From NCBI GenBank assembly GCA_937892155.1, contig CALAUG010000030.1, positions 1-64,000 of the forward strand: DNA of 64,000 nt. Direction: 5' to 3'. Made by a program: the position numbers and the translations under genes. This DNA comes from an uncultured Bacteroidales bacterium. GTDB taxonomy: Bacteria; Bacteroidota; Bacteroidia; Bacteroidales; UBA1715. This document shows positions 17,598-26,720 of this stretch, one piece after another; position 1 is the first letter of the stretch, and the number at the start of each line of letters is the position of its first letter. Under the pieces are notes generated by a model. That model did not search any database. It was not told the origin of the DNA and saw only the letters and a program-made list of their open reading frames with translations.

Positions 17598-20064
17598 TGA
17601 GCAACATACGGAAACATTTGTGGACGTTGTTTTGCCTCTTGCTGTCCCGTTGTACACCTATCGCGTACCAAAATCATTATGTGATTCAATACAGATAGGC
17701 TGTCGTGTTATTGTTCAGCTTGGCGTGCGGAAAATGTACACTGCCATTGTGTATGCAATTCATCACGACAAGCCTGAGGCTACGCCAATTAAAGACATAG
17801 ATTCTGTTCTTGATGTTAATCCAATAGTAACGCAAAAACAATTGCAATTGTGGGACTGGATGTCGGATTATTATATGTGTACGCGCGGTGAGATTATGAA
17901 AGCAGCGTTGCCGTCTGGCTTAAAGTTGGAAAGCGAAGCACACTTGCGTGTCAATGCAGATTTTGACTGTATGACATTGAACGTATCCGATAGAACGATG
18001 TTTGTACTCATTGAAAAAAATGAGAACATTACTGTCAGCGAATTGGCAAAAATGATGGGACGAAAATCAATTACTAACCAATTACAGAAATTGATTTCGT
18101 TGAATGCTGTGGAAGCTGGAGAATTGATAACCGAGCAGTACAAGCCAAAAATGGAATCGTTTGTCCGTTTGGCAAAACCAGTTTCCGACAAATCGTTTGT
18201 TGATGAAAGTTTTGGTAAGGTTACCCGTGCGGCAAAGCAACAGGAGATTTTTTTACAGTTGCTGCAATTGTTTATCCAACATAAAGACGAACAAGATTTC
18301 GCTGTGCCAAAACAAGAATTGTTGCAGAATACAACAACTGCAATTCTTTCGGAGTTAGAAAGGAAAGGTATTATTATTATTGAAGAACATGTAGTATCGC
18401 GTTTTGAAACTAAAAATAATCAATTAAAAGGACTTGCACAACTAACTGAAAAGCAACAAATTGCTCTAAATGAAATAGAGCAATCCTTTAAAGATAACAG
18501 ACCTTGTTTGTTGCATGGAGTTACATCCAGTGGAAAGACGGAATTATATATTCATTTGATACAAAAGACGATAGATGGAGGAAAACAAGTTCTCTATTTA
18601 CTTCCAGAAATAGCACTTACATCACAAATAATCAATCGCTTACGTAATGTATTTGGAAGTTTAGTTGGAGTATATCACTCTAAATTTTCTGATAATGAAC
18701 GAGTTGAAATATGGAATAATATATTATCCAACACCGAAACATCATATAAAGTAATACTTGGTGTAAGATCGTCAATCTTTTTGCCGTTCAACAATTTAGG
18801 ATTGATAATTGTAGACGAGGAACATGAAACATCATTCAAACAATATGATCCATCTCCGCGTTACAATGCCCGTGATATGGCTTATGTGCTTGCTCAAAAA
18901 TTTGGCGCGCATTTGTTGTTAGGAACTGCTACTCCGAGCTTGGAGACCTATTACAATGTGCTTTCCAAAAGAATTAGAAAAGTCGATTTGAAGGAACGGC
19001 ATACAACGGCACCGATGCCAGAAATTCACATCATAGATTTACGCAAGGAACGTAAACAAAAGCGTATGGATGACGAGGTTTTTAGCAAAACTTTGTTGGA
19101 ACAAATTGACAAGCACTTACAGGAACATCGTCAAATAATTATTTTCCAAAATAGACGTGGCTTTTCTCCTTATTTGGAGTGCCCAGAATGTGGATATGTA
19201 CATCAATGTGTGAATTGCGATGTGAGTCTAACATATCATAAATTTTCAAATTCGCTGAAGTGTCACCACTGCGGATATGCAATTCGCTATACAACAACGT
19301 GTCCTGCATGCTCGTATAAAGAAATGAGGCTCGTTGGCTTTGGAACGGAAAAAATAGAGGATTCGTTAGCTTCGTTTTTCCCATCGGCAAAAATAGCACG
19401 TATGGATTTAGATACTACCCGTGGTAAAAATGCATATTCTGAGCTGATAGAAAAATTTGAGCAGCGCGAAATTGATATTTTGGTCGGAACGCAGATGATT
19501 ACCAAGGGTTTGGATTTTGAAAATGTTGGATTGGTTGGCATATTAAGTGCTGACGGAATGCTTCGTCTTCCAGATTTCCGTGCGTTTGAACGTGCATACC
19601 AGTTGATGGTTCAGGTTGCCGGCCGTGCTGGAAGAAGCGAAAAGCAAGGACAAGTGTTTATTCAAACGTATCAGCCTGATCATCCAGTTTTGGATTATGT
19701 CGTGCGTAATGATTATTTGTCGCTTATTACTTCTCAAATGGTTGAACGGAAGAATTTCTGGTATCCGCCATTTACCCGTTTGATACGGGTGACGGTGAAA
19801 CATCGTGAAAAAGAAAGGGCTATGTATGCGGCTAAAATACTTGCGGCAGATCTTAGAAAAATACCAGACATCGTTATTCTTGGCCCTGAATTCCCACCTA
19901 TTGCAAAAGTTCAGTTATTGTATGCCCAGGAAATAGTATTAAAAGTGCCACGAAATCTGAATTTTTCTGACATTCGCAATCAAGTACGGCGCTATATGCA
20001 AAACATTGTAAATCAGGAAGAATATAAGACAACAACATTTTCCATAAATGTTGACCCATATTAA
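17587..20064 (+). CDS. priA: Primosomal helicase PriA
   Basis: 825 residues, a DNA-replication restart helicase. The N-terminal 3'-DNA-binding domain (FVDVVLPLAVPLYTYRVP) leads into a superfamily 2 helicase with Walker A GVTSSGKTELY (about residue 311) and the DEAH-like IIVDEEHE. A zinc-binding insert with paired cysteines follows from about residue 532 (CPECGYVHQCVNC, then CHHCGY and CPACS), and the helicase motif QMITKGLDFENV comes next. The start is TTG 17587, preceded by TTAGGAAGA. No ATG lies nearby, and the frame overlaps the HAD gene, which suggests coupling. An alternative is GTG 17620. Confidence 0.93.
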   Translation: MENSEQHTETFVDVVLPLAVPLYTYRVPKSLCDSIQIGCRVIVQLGVRKMYTAIVYAIHHDKPEATPIKDIDSVLDVNPIVTQKQLQLWDWMSDYYMCTRGEIMKAALPSGLKLESEAHLRVNADFDCMTLNVSDRTMFVLIEKNENITVSELAKMMGRKSITNQLQKLISLNAVEAGELITEQYKPKMESFVRLAKPVSDKSFVDESFGKVTRAAKQQEIFLQLLQLFIQHKDEQDFAVPKQELLQNTTTAILSELERKGIIIIEEHVVSRFETKNNQLKGLAQLTEKQQIALNEIEQSFKDNRPCLLHGVTSSGKTELYIHLIQKTIDGGKQVLYLLPEIALTSQIINRLRNVFGSLVGVYHSKFSDNERVEIWNNILSNTETSYKVILGVRSSIFLPFNNLGLIIVDEEHETSFKQYDPSPRYNARDMAYVLAQKFGAHLLLGTATPSLETYYNVLSKRIRKVDLKERHTTAPMPEIHIIDLRKERKQKRMDDEVFSKTLLEQIDKHLQEHRQIIIFQNRRGFSPYLECPECGYVHQCVNCDVSLTYHKFSNSLKCHHCGYAIRYTTTCPACSYKEMRLVGFGTEKIEDSLASFFPSAKIARMDLDTTRGKNAYSELIEKFEQREIDILVGTQMITKGLDFENVGLVGILSADGMLRLPDFRAFERAYQLMVQVAGRAGRSEKQGQVFIQTYQPDHPVLDYVVRNDYLSLITSQMVERKNFWYPPFTRLIRVTVKHREKERAMYAAKILAADLRKIPDIVILGPEFPPIAKVQLLYAQEIVLKVPRNLNFSDIRNQVRRYMQNIVNQEEYKTTTFSINVDPY

Positions 20065-20065
20065 T

Positions 20066-21895
20066 ATGAAACAGCGACTCAATATAGTAATTCGTTATAT
20101 AGTATTTTGGTTCTTGTTTTTTGAGTTGAGCAGGTGCTTCTTTTTGCTGTATAATATATCGTTCACCAAAGAGTTATCATTTGGTGTGATAATCCACACA
20201 TTTACGTCTGGTTTTCAGCACGATGCGTCAATGTTGGGATATATAGCATCGCTTACTTCATTGGGCTTAATACTTTCGTTGTTTGTCAAAAATAATCGTG
20301 TAACAGAGATTTTGTTTAAAACGATTACGTTGGTGCTGCTTGTTCCATTTTCACTGGTAACGGTTGCCGATGCTGAGTTATACAGGAATTGGGGATATAG
20401 AATGGATTGTTCTGCGTTGCAGTATTTAGCATTGCCAAAAGAAGCATTGTCATCCATACCTTTGTGGCATTTGTTGATATTGTTGGTTGCGGTTGGAGTA
20501 ATTGTTTTTGCTTTTTATGTTTTATACAAGAAGTATGTTGCTGTTTTGTTTCAACGTATTTCGCCAGCAAGCAAATGGTTCTGTGGGATTTTTCTAATCA
20601 TAATAGGTTTAAGTATAATTCCTATTCGCGGAGGACTCAGTGTTGCTGCATTGCGTACGGGAACGGTGTATTTTTGTTCGGAACCATTTGCAAATCATGC
20701 GGCGATAAACGATCATTGGCATTTCCTGAATTCTTTTGTGTATAGCAAGAATGAAGTCGCAGATGTGTTCATGGACGATGCTGAATGTGATGCCATTTGC
20801 AATTCGTTGTTGCAAAATAACAGTGCTAGTCCTGTACAATTGATTACCTCAAAACGACCCAACATTATTTTATTTATTTTGGAAAGTTTTACAGCTTCGC
20901 AGATAGAAGTGCTGGGTGGGAAAACTGGTATAACGCCTCAATTGGATTCAATTGCACATTCGGGGGTCTTGTTCTCGAACTGTTATAGTAATGGCAGCAA
21001 AAGCGAGATGGGAATAGTTTCTATTTTAAGTGGATATCCAGCTCAGCCAACAACGGCAATCATTAAATACACCGAAAAAATGGAAAAATTGCCATATTTG
21101 AGTAAAGTATTTGATTCTCTTGGATATAATTTATCATTTTTTCATGGTGGTGATATTCGTTTTGGTAATATGAATTCGTATTTTAGAAATGGTGGTTTTG
21201 AAAAATGTGTTACCATAAATGATTTTAGTGAAAAAGACTGCAATTCAAAATGGGGAGCATTCGATCATGTTGTGTGTAATCGATTATTTAAGGATTTGCA
21301 TACTGAACAAAGTCCATTTTTTGCTGTGTGCTACACACTGAGCAGTCACGAACCGTTTGAAGTTCCTATGAAGAGCAAGTTTTATGCGGAAGATGAATAT
21401 TCAAAATTTTTGAATTCTGTACACTATGCAGATAGTTGCTTGGGCGATTTTATGCGAAAAGCGAAGCAGGAATCATGGTGGAATAACACATTGGTGATAT
21501 TCGTTTCGGATCATGGAGCACGCATGCCACATACAATTTTGTCTTCCGATCCGAAGAAATACCATATACCAATGATTTGGGCTGGTGGAGTCGTGGAGAA
21601 AGATACAGTTATAGCGGATTTAGTAAATCAGTGCGATTTACCGATGATGCTGTGCAATCAGCTAGGAATTCCGTCGGCTCGGTTCACGTTTAGCAAGGAT
21701 GTTCTTAGTGGAGATAAGCCGTTTGCGTACTATTCCTATAATAATGGTTGTGGATATTTACGTGATAATCAGTTTTTTGTATGGGATAACGAATCTTCGT
21801 CTATAATTGATAAGTCTGAAAACATTGCCGACACAACAATACTGCAAGGGAAAGCTTTTTTGCAGAAAATCACGACAGATTTTTGTCGAAAATGA
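20066..21895 (+). CDS. LtaS-like sulfatase-fold membrane transferase
   Basis: About 609 residues. Five N-terminal membrane helices (to about residue 190) are followed by a periplasmic alkaline phosphatase/sulfatase-fold domain, from RPNIILFILESFTASQIEVL to the metal site VSDHGARMPH. Such enzymes move phosphoglycerol or phosphoethanolamine onto envelope lipids and glycans. In this fold the nucleophile is a Thr or Ser near the motif NGSKSEMG (about 308-315). The donor is unknown. ATG 20066 lies 1 nt past the priA stop; a second in-frame ATG at 20048 would overlap priA by 17 nt. No partner gene indicates the substrate. Confidence 0.82.
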   Translation: MKQRLNIVIRYIVFWFLFFELSRCFFLLYNISFTKELSFGVIIHTFTSGFQHDASMLGYIASLTSLGLILSLFVKNNRVTEILFKTITLVLLVPFSLVTVADAELYRNWGYRMDCSALQYLALPKEALSSIPLWHLLILLVAVGVIVFAFYVLYKKYVAVLFQRISPASKWFCGIFLIIIGLSIIPIRGGLSVAALRTGTVYFCSEPFANHAAINDHWHFLNSFVYSKNEVADVFMDDAECDAICNSLLQNNSASPVQLITSKRPNIILFILESFTASQIEVLGGKTGITPQLDSIAHSGVLFSNCYSNGSKSEMGIVSILSGYPAQPTTAIIKYTEKMEKLPYLSKVFDSLGYNLSFFHGGDIRFGNMNSYFRNGGFEKCVTINDFSEKDCNSKWGAFDHVVCNRLFKDLHTEQSPFFAVCYTLSSHEPFEVPMKSKFYAEDEYSKFLNSVHYADSCLGDFMRKAKQESWWNNTLVIFVSDHGARMPHTILSSDPKKYHIPMIWAGGVVEKDTVIADLVNQCDLPMMLCNQLGIPSARFTFSKDVLSGDKPFAYYSYNNGCGYLRDNQFFVWDNESSSIIDKSENIADTTILQGKAFLQKITTDFCRK

Positions 21896-21914
21896 GTGAA
21901 TAAAATTTTTTTTG

Positions 21915-21935
21915 TATTCGGGATTCAACCGAATA
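21915..21935 (+). repeat. Inverted repeat before the OmpA-type lipoprotein gene
   Basis: TATTCGG (21915-21921) and CCGAATA (21929-21935) are perfect 7-bp arms around a 7-nt loop. The T run is on the 5' side, not after the hairpin, so it is a poor terminator on the plus strand. It could be an operator or a 5'-leader stem for the gene starting at 21966. Confidence 0.4.
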
Positions 21936-21965
21936 AATCATTAGTTTTACGAAAAAAGATTTAGT

Positions 21966-22964
21966 ATGAAAAAATTATTTGTTTTGACTCTCGGCATTGC
22001 ACTGTTAGGTTCGTGCGTCTCGCAGAAAAAATATGACGAAGCCGTTCGTGCTTCTTTGTTTGTTCAGGATTCTTTAACCAGCGCATTGCTTTATTGCAAT
22101 AAAAATCTTAGCAATGTGACCAAATTAGAAGATGAGTTGGAACAAAAGGTCGTTGCTCTTCGTGCGGATTCTCTTTCAAAAAAGCGTCAGATTGAAAATT
22201 TAACATCTGAAAATGCAGAGTTGAAACAATTGAATACCAACCTTACAAACAAACAGTCTGCCTTGATTAAGCAACAGGCAGAGGAAAGCAAGAAAACATT
22301 GGCAGAGTTGCAGGTTTCACGTGAAAAACTGCAGGCTCGCGAAGACGAATTGGATTCTATTCAGTTGAGTCTTGAACAGGAACGTAAAAATCTTGATAAA
22401 ATTCGCAAGGAATTAGGAATAAAAAACGATGAAATCTTGCAGAAAAACAAACAAATTGCCGATATGGAAGAGGTGCTCCGTAAGAAGGATTCGACAACAC
22501 AAGCATTACGCTCAAAAATAGAAAAAGCGTTAGTTGGTATGAATGGTCAAGGGCTCAATATTGAACAGCGTGATGGGAAAATATACTTGGTTCTTGACGA
22601 GTCGCTACTATTTAGTGTTGGTAAAAGCGAAATTGCAGCAAAAGGACAGGAGGTATTGAAAAATCTTGCAACAGTTTTGGAACAAAATCCCGATATCAAT
22701 GTCACAATCGAAGGTCACACCGACAATACTGGCGGCTCAAAAGTTAATTGGGAATTAAGTACGAAGCGAGCTTTGGCAATATCACAAATACTGCTTGACA
22801 ATTCAAAGATAGAAGGGAAACGTATTACAGTTACAGGTCGTGGACAATATTGCCCTATTGATAATAGCGATACGCCAGAAGGTCGAGCAAAGAACCGTCG
22901 TTCAGAAATCATTTTAACTCCAGATTTGCAGGAATTATACGATATTCTCAATACAAAAGAATAG
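21966..22964 (+). CDS. OmpA-family lipoprotein with coiled coil
   Basis: 332 residues. Signal peptide with lipobox LLGSC (Cys17), then a long Lys/Glu/Gln-rich coiled coil (about 55-180), then an OmpA C-terminal peptidoglycan-binding domain (about 200-325). The OmpA domain carries TIEGHTDNTGG and NRRSEIILTP, containing the Asp and Arg residues that bind diaminopimelate. It should tether the outer membrane to the cell wall across the periplasm. The coiled coil makes it a spacer-type variant common in Bacteroidota. It is followed 33 nt later by a methyltransferase gene on the same strand. Confidence 0.92.
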   Translation: MKKLFVLTLGIALLGSCVSQKKYDEAVRASLFVQDSLTSALLYCNKNLSNVTKLEDELEQKVVALRADSLSKKRQIENLTSENAELKQLNTNLTNKQSALIKQQAEESKKTLAELQVSREKLQAREDELDSIQLSLEQERKNLDKIRKELGIKNDEILQKNKQIADMEEVLRKKDSTTQALRSKIEKALVGMNGQGLNIEQRDGKIYLVLDESLLFSVGKSEIAAKGQEVLKNLATVLEQNPDINVTIEGHTDNTGGSKVNWELSTKRALAISQILLDNSKIEGKRITVTGRGQYCPIDNSDTPEGRAKNRRSEIILTPDLQELYDILNTKE

Positions 22965-22997
22965 TGCGATATTTCTGGCAACTGAAAACTATCTGTT

Positions 22998-23720
22998 ATG
23001 ATAATTCTACCCGAAAATGATCCGATGGGACAGGCCATCAGTGATTTTTATTGTCATAGGAAACTTGCAAAGTTGTTGAATTGTACGCAATATACAACGG
23101 AGGACGAGTTCCCAATTCCATATTTATTTCGGTCATGGAACGAAATGCCTGTTTTGGAACAAAAGGCATTAATGTTAGCCAAAGGAGAAATTCTTGATGT
23201 TGGTGCAGCAGCAGGTTGTCATTCAATTTATTTACAGGAGAAAGGGAAAAACGTCACAGCAATAGATAATTCTCAATTATCGGTTGATGTGATGCAGTTA
23301 CGTGGAATAAAGAATGTCGTTGCCACAGATTTCTATGATTATCAGGAAAAGAAGTTTGATACAATTCTTTTGTTGATGAATGGCATTGGTATTTGTGGGA
23401 ATATAGCTGGTTTGCCTCGTTTTTTCAGTCATTGCCGAACGTTGCTTAATCCAAATGGTCAAATATTGTTTGATTCCTCCGATTTAATATACTTGTTCAC
23501 CGATGAAGATGGTTCCTGCGATATAAATTTGAATGGCAATTATTACGGCGAAGTGGAATTTAAGATGCGTTATCGTCGTGTTAAATCGGGAACTTTTAAT
23601 TGGTTGTATGTAGATTTTTCTACAATACAGGCAATTGCTGCAGAAAATGGCTTTGTGTGCGAGTTAATTCAAGAAGGAGAGCACTTTGATTATCTTGCCA
23701 AGTTGACGATAAAACGGTAA
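22998..23720 (+). CDS. Class I SAM-dependent methyltransferase
   Basis: 240 residues, cytoplasmic. The SAM-binding motif I is EILDVGAAAGCHSIYLQ (about 64-80), followed by VTAIDNSQLSVDVM (motif II acidic residue) and a motif IV-like FDTILLLMNGIGICG. The Rossmann core is complete. I cannot assign a substrate; the neighbours (OmpA lipoprotein, TrmH-like enzyme on the other strand) do not help. It converges with the trmH-type gene, 7 nt apart, with no visible terminator between them. Confidence 0.82.
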   Translation: MIILPENDPMGQAISDFYCHRKLAKLLNCTQYTTEDEFPIPYLFRSWNEMPVLEQKALMLAKGEILDVGAAAGCHSIYLQEKGKNVTAIDNSQLSVDVMQLRGIKNVVATDFYDYQEKKFDTILLLMNGIGICGNIAGLPRFFSHCRTLLNPNGQILFDSSDLIYLFTDEDGSCDINLNGNYYGEVEFKMRYRRVKSGTFNWLYVDFSTIQAIAAENGFVCELIQEGEHFDYLAKLTIKR

Positions 23721-23727
23721 TGGGATT

Positions 23728-24279
23728 TTATTCAAATCTCATTTGTTTTACTGCTTCCCACAAAATTATTCCGCACGTAACAGATACGTTAAAAGAATGT
23801 TTTGTACCATATTGTGGTATTTCAAGGCAAACATCGCTTACAGCAATAATGTTGTCATCAACGCCGTGAACTTCGTTACCGAAGACGAAAGCGTATTTTT
23901 TATCTTTCTCTACGCGAAAATTCTGTAGCATTGTGCTGTGTTCAACTTGTTCAACGGAAATTATTTCGTATCCGTTGTTTTTCAATTTTGTTATTGCGTC
24001 CGTAGTTTGTTGGAAATATTCCCATGGAACAGACAATTGTGCGCCAAGTGCTGTTTTTTGTAATTCTTTATTGGGTGGGGTACAAGAAATGCCACAAATA
24101 TATATTCCTTCAATGCGCAAAGAATCGCCAGTACGAAAAGCCGACCCAACATTGCTTGCACTGCGGATATTGTCCAAGACAACGATTATCGGATGCTTTT
24201 CCGATTGCTTGTATTCTTCGGGTGAAATGCGGTTTAGTTCTTCCGAAGAGAGTTTCCTATAACTTTCGTTCGATGACAT
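23728..24279 (-). CDS. TrmH/SpoU-family RNA 2'-O-methyltransferase
   Basis: 183 residues. The SPOUT knot motifs are IVVLDNIRSASNVGSAFRTG (motif 1, with the catalytic Arg of NxxNxGxxxR type), FVFGNEVHGV (motif 2) and the C-terminal EIPQYGTKHSFNVSVTCGI (motif 3, SAM pocket). It methylates a ribose in tRNA or rRNA. There is no added N-terminal RNA-binding domain, so the enzyme is of the short TrmH/TrmL type. The start lies inside the 3' end of the small secreted-protein gene (23-nt overlap), so the three minus-strand genes dxs - secreted protein - trmH form one unit. Confidence 0.87.
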   Translation of the reverse strand: MSSNESYRKLSSEELNRISPEEYKQSEKHPIIVVLDNIRSASNVGSAFRTGDSLRIEGIYICGISCTPPNKELQKTALGAQLSVPWEYFQQTTDAITKLKNNGYEIISVEQVEHSTMLQNFRVEKDKKYAFVFGNEVHGVDDNIIAVSDVCLEIPQYGTKHSFNVSVTCGIILWEAVKQMRFE

Positions 24280-24661
24280 ACGATTTAACCCTTATTTTGT
24301 CAGCATCAAATATGTCGATGATGTATTTACCGTCGAAAGTTCCTTTTATGTCAAGAAAGATAACGTTATCATCAAAATCGCGGGTATACAATTTAGTATA
24401 TCCCCTGCGGAAAACGAGATACATTCCCTTAGGGTTTGTTGCTGTTAATCGTATTGCATTTGATTCAGGGATAACAACACAGGTAAATTCACAATCCAAA
24501 CTATCCTGCGTAAATGACTCTTCCACTCCAATAGTCCCAAGAGGATTTCCTATTTCCAATTCTTCAGGAGGACGTATGTTTTCACTTGCTGTAAATTGAG
24601 CTTGTGCGGACACGAATGCGAGTGCCAATATGAATACAGATATAATTTTTTTCATAGTCAT
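24257..24661 (-). CDS. Small secreted protein of unknown function
   Basis: About 134 residues. A signal peptide (MTMKKIISVFILALAFVSAQAQ) ends at an AQAQ-F cleavage site. The mature part is about 115 residues and mostly beta by pattern, with GMYLVFRRGYTKLYTRDFDD and GTFDGKYIIDIFDADKIRVK. No family recognised; it could be a periplasmic beta-sandwich. The frame extends upstream to 24685, but the signal peptide starts at MTMKK (24661) or at the second Met (24655). It lies between dxs and a TrmH gene with overlapping ends. Confidence 0.7.
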   Translation of the reverse strand: MTMKKIISVFILALAFVSAQAQFTASENIRPPEELEIGNPLGTIGVEESFTQDSLDCEFTCVVIPESNAIRLTATNPKGMYLVFRRGYTKLYTRDFDDNVIFLDIKGTFDGKYIIDIFDADKIRVKSYVIERKL

Positions 24662-24681
24662 AAAATTTTGCATCAAATATA

Positions 24682-26574
24682 TCATTTATTTGCTAATAAT
24701 GATTGAATTTGTTGCTTGATACTTTCAAAATCAAATTTGCATAATTTGTATAATTCTTGTTGCGTGCCGTGTGGAACGAATTCATCAGGTATTCCCATGC
24801 GGATAACTTTTCCTGGGAATTTTTCAGAAGCAAGAACTTCTAATACTGCCGAGCCGAATCCTCCAGTAATAATACCGTCTTCAATGGTAATAATTGTTTC
24901 AAATTGCGTTGCAATTGTCTTTACTAAATCCTCGTCTATTGGTTTCACCCACCTCATATTGTAAACGGCAACCGATTTGCCTGTTTCAGTGTATACTGCA
25001 TCGGCAGCTTTGCAAGCAGTATTTCCTGCGTGTCCAATAGTTAAAATGGCTATTTGCGAGCCATTTCGCAAACATTCACCCTTCCCAATTGGAAGCAGTT
25101 TCATTTCTTCGTGCCATTTAATAAACTCTCCGTTGCCACGCGGGTATCGGATAGTAAAAGGTTGAGGTGTTGAATAAGCGGTAAACATCATGTTACGTAA
25201 TTCAATCTCGTTGAGCGGAGCAGCCACAATCATGTTCGGAATGGTGCGCATAAATGGTATGTCGAATATTCCGTGGTGTGTAACGCCGTCGGCACCAACT
25301 AATCCTGCACGGTCAAGGCAAAAAATTACGTGTAGGTTTTGAATGGCTACATCGTGAATGACTTGATCGTAGGCACGTTGCATGAATGTAGAATAAATAT
25401 TACAGAAAGGAATCAAACCTTCTTTTGCCATTCCCGCCGACATTGTAACTGCGTGTTGTTCGGCAATTCCAACATCAAACGCACGTTTGGGCATTGCTTT
25501 CATAAGAATGTTCATAGAACAACCAGTTGCCATTGCTGGTGTGACGCCCATAACGCGTTCGTCTTTTTGTGCTAATTCCAACAAGGTTTCGCCAAAAACT
25601 TCCTGATATTTTGGTGGAATGGTGTTTTTGTCCGGTAACGGAATCATTTCACCAGTTTCTTTGTCAAATTTTCTTGGTGCGTGCCATTCTGTTTGTTCTT
25701 CCTCGGCTGGTTTGAATCCTTTACCTTTTTGAGTATGGATATGAAGAATTTTTGGTCCCTGGATTTTTTGAATATCTTGTAATGTACGTGTTAGTTGCAC
25801 CACATTGTGTCCGTCAATTGGACCAAAATATCTAAATCCTAAAGATTCAAATAGGTTGCTTTCTTTGAAAAACAACGATTTGAGTCCGTGTCCCATTTTT
25901 TTGAAAAGGTTGCGCAAATCAAGTCCAAAGTGGCTCAGTTTTGTGGAAAAGTTCCAGGTTTTGTCGCGAAATTTATTGTACGATGGCGAGGTAATAATTT
26001 TGATTAAATATTGGTGCAGTCCACCAACATTTGCATCAATTGCCATATCGTTGTCGTTTAAAATGACAAGAATATTTGTCTTACTTCCGCCAGCGTAATC
26101 AAGTGCTTCAAACGCTTCACCTCCGGTAAGTGCACCATCTCCAATGACAGCAATAATTTGTTTTTTTTCATCTTTTGCTTTTGCCGCTATTGCCATTCCT
26201 GTTGCTGCGGAAATGGAAATTGACGCGTGTCCTGCTATAAAACTGTCATATTCGCTTTCTTGCGGATTTGGGAATCCCGAAATTCCACCGAATTTTCTAT
26301 TTGTGGCAAAAGCTTTTTTTCTGTTAGTTAAAATTTTGTGTCCGTATGCTTGATGGCCTACGTCCCAAATAATTCTGTCTTCTGGAGTATTAAATGCGTA
26401 GTGGAGCGCAACAGTCAGTTCCACGGTTCCTAAACTTGCACCGAAATGACCCGGATTGCGGCTACTTTCGTCTATAATAAAATCCCGTAGTTCTTTGCAT
26501 ACTTGAGGTAATTCTTCAATTTTCAGCAACCGTAAGTCTGCAGGATCTTCAATATGTTCAAGCAAGTTGTCCAC
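24682..26574 (-). CDS. dxs: 1-deoxy-D-xylulose-5-phosphate synthase
   Basis: About 630 residues. It condenses pyruvate and glyceraldehyde 3-phosphate with thiamine diphosphate, the first step of the MEP isoprenoid pathway. Visible hallmarks are RNPGHFGASLGTVELTVALHY, the ThDP motif VIGDGALTGGEAFEALD, the pyrimidine-domain Glu in DVGIAEQHAVTMSAGMA and the transketolase C-domain. The frame runs back to a TTG at 26595, but a perfect minus-strand -7 box (TATTTTTG, 26593-26600) overlaps that codon. Transcription would therefore start near 26586, and GTG 26574 is the better start. Confidence 0.94.
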   Translation of the reverse strand: MDNLLEHIEDPADLRLLKIEELPQVCKELRDFIIDESSRNPGHFGASLGTVELTVALHYAFNTPEDRIIWDVGHQAYGHKILTNRKKAFATNRKFGGISGFPNPQESEYDSFIAGHASISISAATGMAIAAKAKDEKKQIIAVIGDGALTGGEAFEALDYAGGSKTNILVILNDNDMAIDANVGGLHQYLIKIITSPSYNKFRDKTWNFSTKLSHFGLDLRNLFKKMGHGLKSLFFKESNLFESLGFRYFGPIDGHNVVQLTRTLQDIQKIQGPKILHIHTQKGKGFKPAEEEQTEWHAPRKFDKETGEMIPLPDKNTIPPKYQEVFGETLLELAQKDERVMGVTPAMATGCSMNILMKAMPKRAFDVGIAEQHAVTMSAGMAKEGLIPFCNIYSTFMQRAYDQVIHDVAIQNLHVIFCLDRAGLVGADGVTHHGIFDIPFMRTIPNMIVAAPLNEIELRNMMFTAYSTPQPFTIRYPRGNGEFIKWHEEMKLLPIGKGECLRNGSQIAILTIGHAGNTACKAADAVYTETGKSVAVYNMRWVKPIDEDLVKTIATQFETIITIEDGIITGGFGSAVLEVLASEKFPGKVIRMGIPDEFVPHGTQQELYKLCKFDFESIKQQIQSLLANK

Positions 26575-26592
26575 TAGTATTTTTAAAACATA

Positions 26593-26600
26593 CAAAAATA
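26593..26600 (-). promoter_or_regulatory. -7 element of the dxs promoter
   Basis: The minus strand reads TATTTTTG, an exact TAnnTTTG match, 19 nt before GTG 26574. The -33 element is weak (GATT at about 26620-26623). It overlaps the only other possible dxs start (TTG 26595) and so helps to exclude it. Confidence 0.55.
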
Positions 26601-26635
26601 GGAAAATTTGCAGTATGATAATCGTGTGTTTATAA

Positions 26636-26669
26636 ATTGTGTGTGAATGGGGAATTTAACTTATATTTG
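26636..26669 (+). promoter_or_regulatory. Promoter of the orphan susD gene
   Basis: ATTG at 26636-26639, a 22-nt spacer, and an exact TATATTTG at 26662-26669. Transcription would start near 26676, leaving a leader of about 45 nt before ATG 26721. It shows the SusD gene starts its own transcript rather than following a susC gene. Confidence 0.6.
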
Positions 26670-26720
26670 CTTTGTGAATCGTTTTGTTGCGATTTGTTTA
26701 TTGCTGATTTTCATTAGATT

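Noticed and set aside
24024..24599. 191-codon plus-strand frame opposite trmH and the secreted-protein gene
   Set aside because: It crosses two real genes with clear families or signal peptide on the minus strand; translation shows no family pattern.
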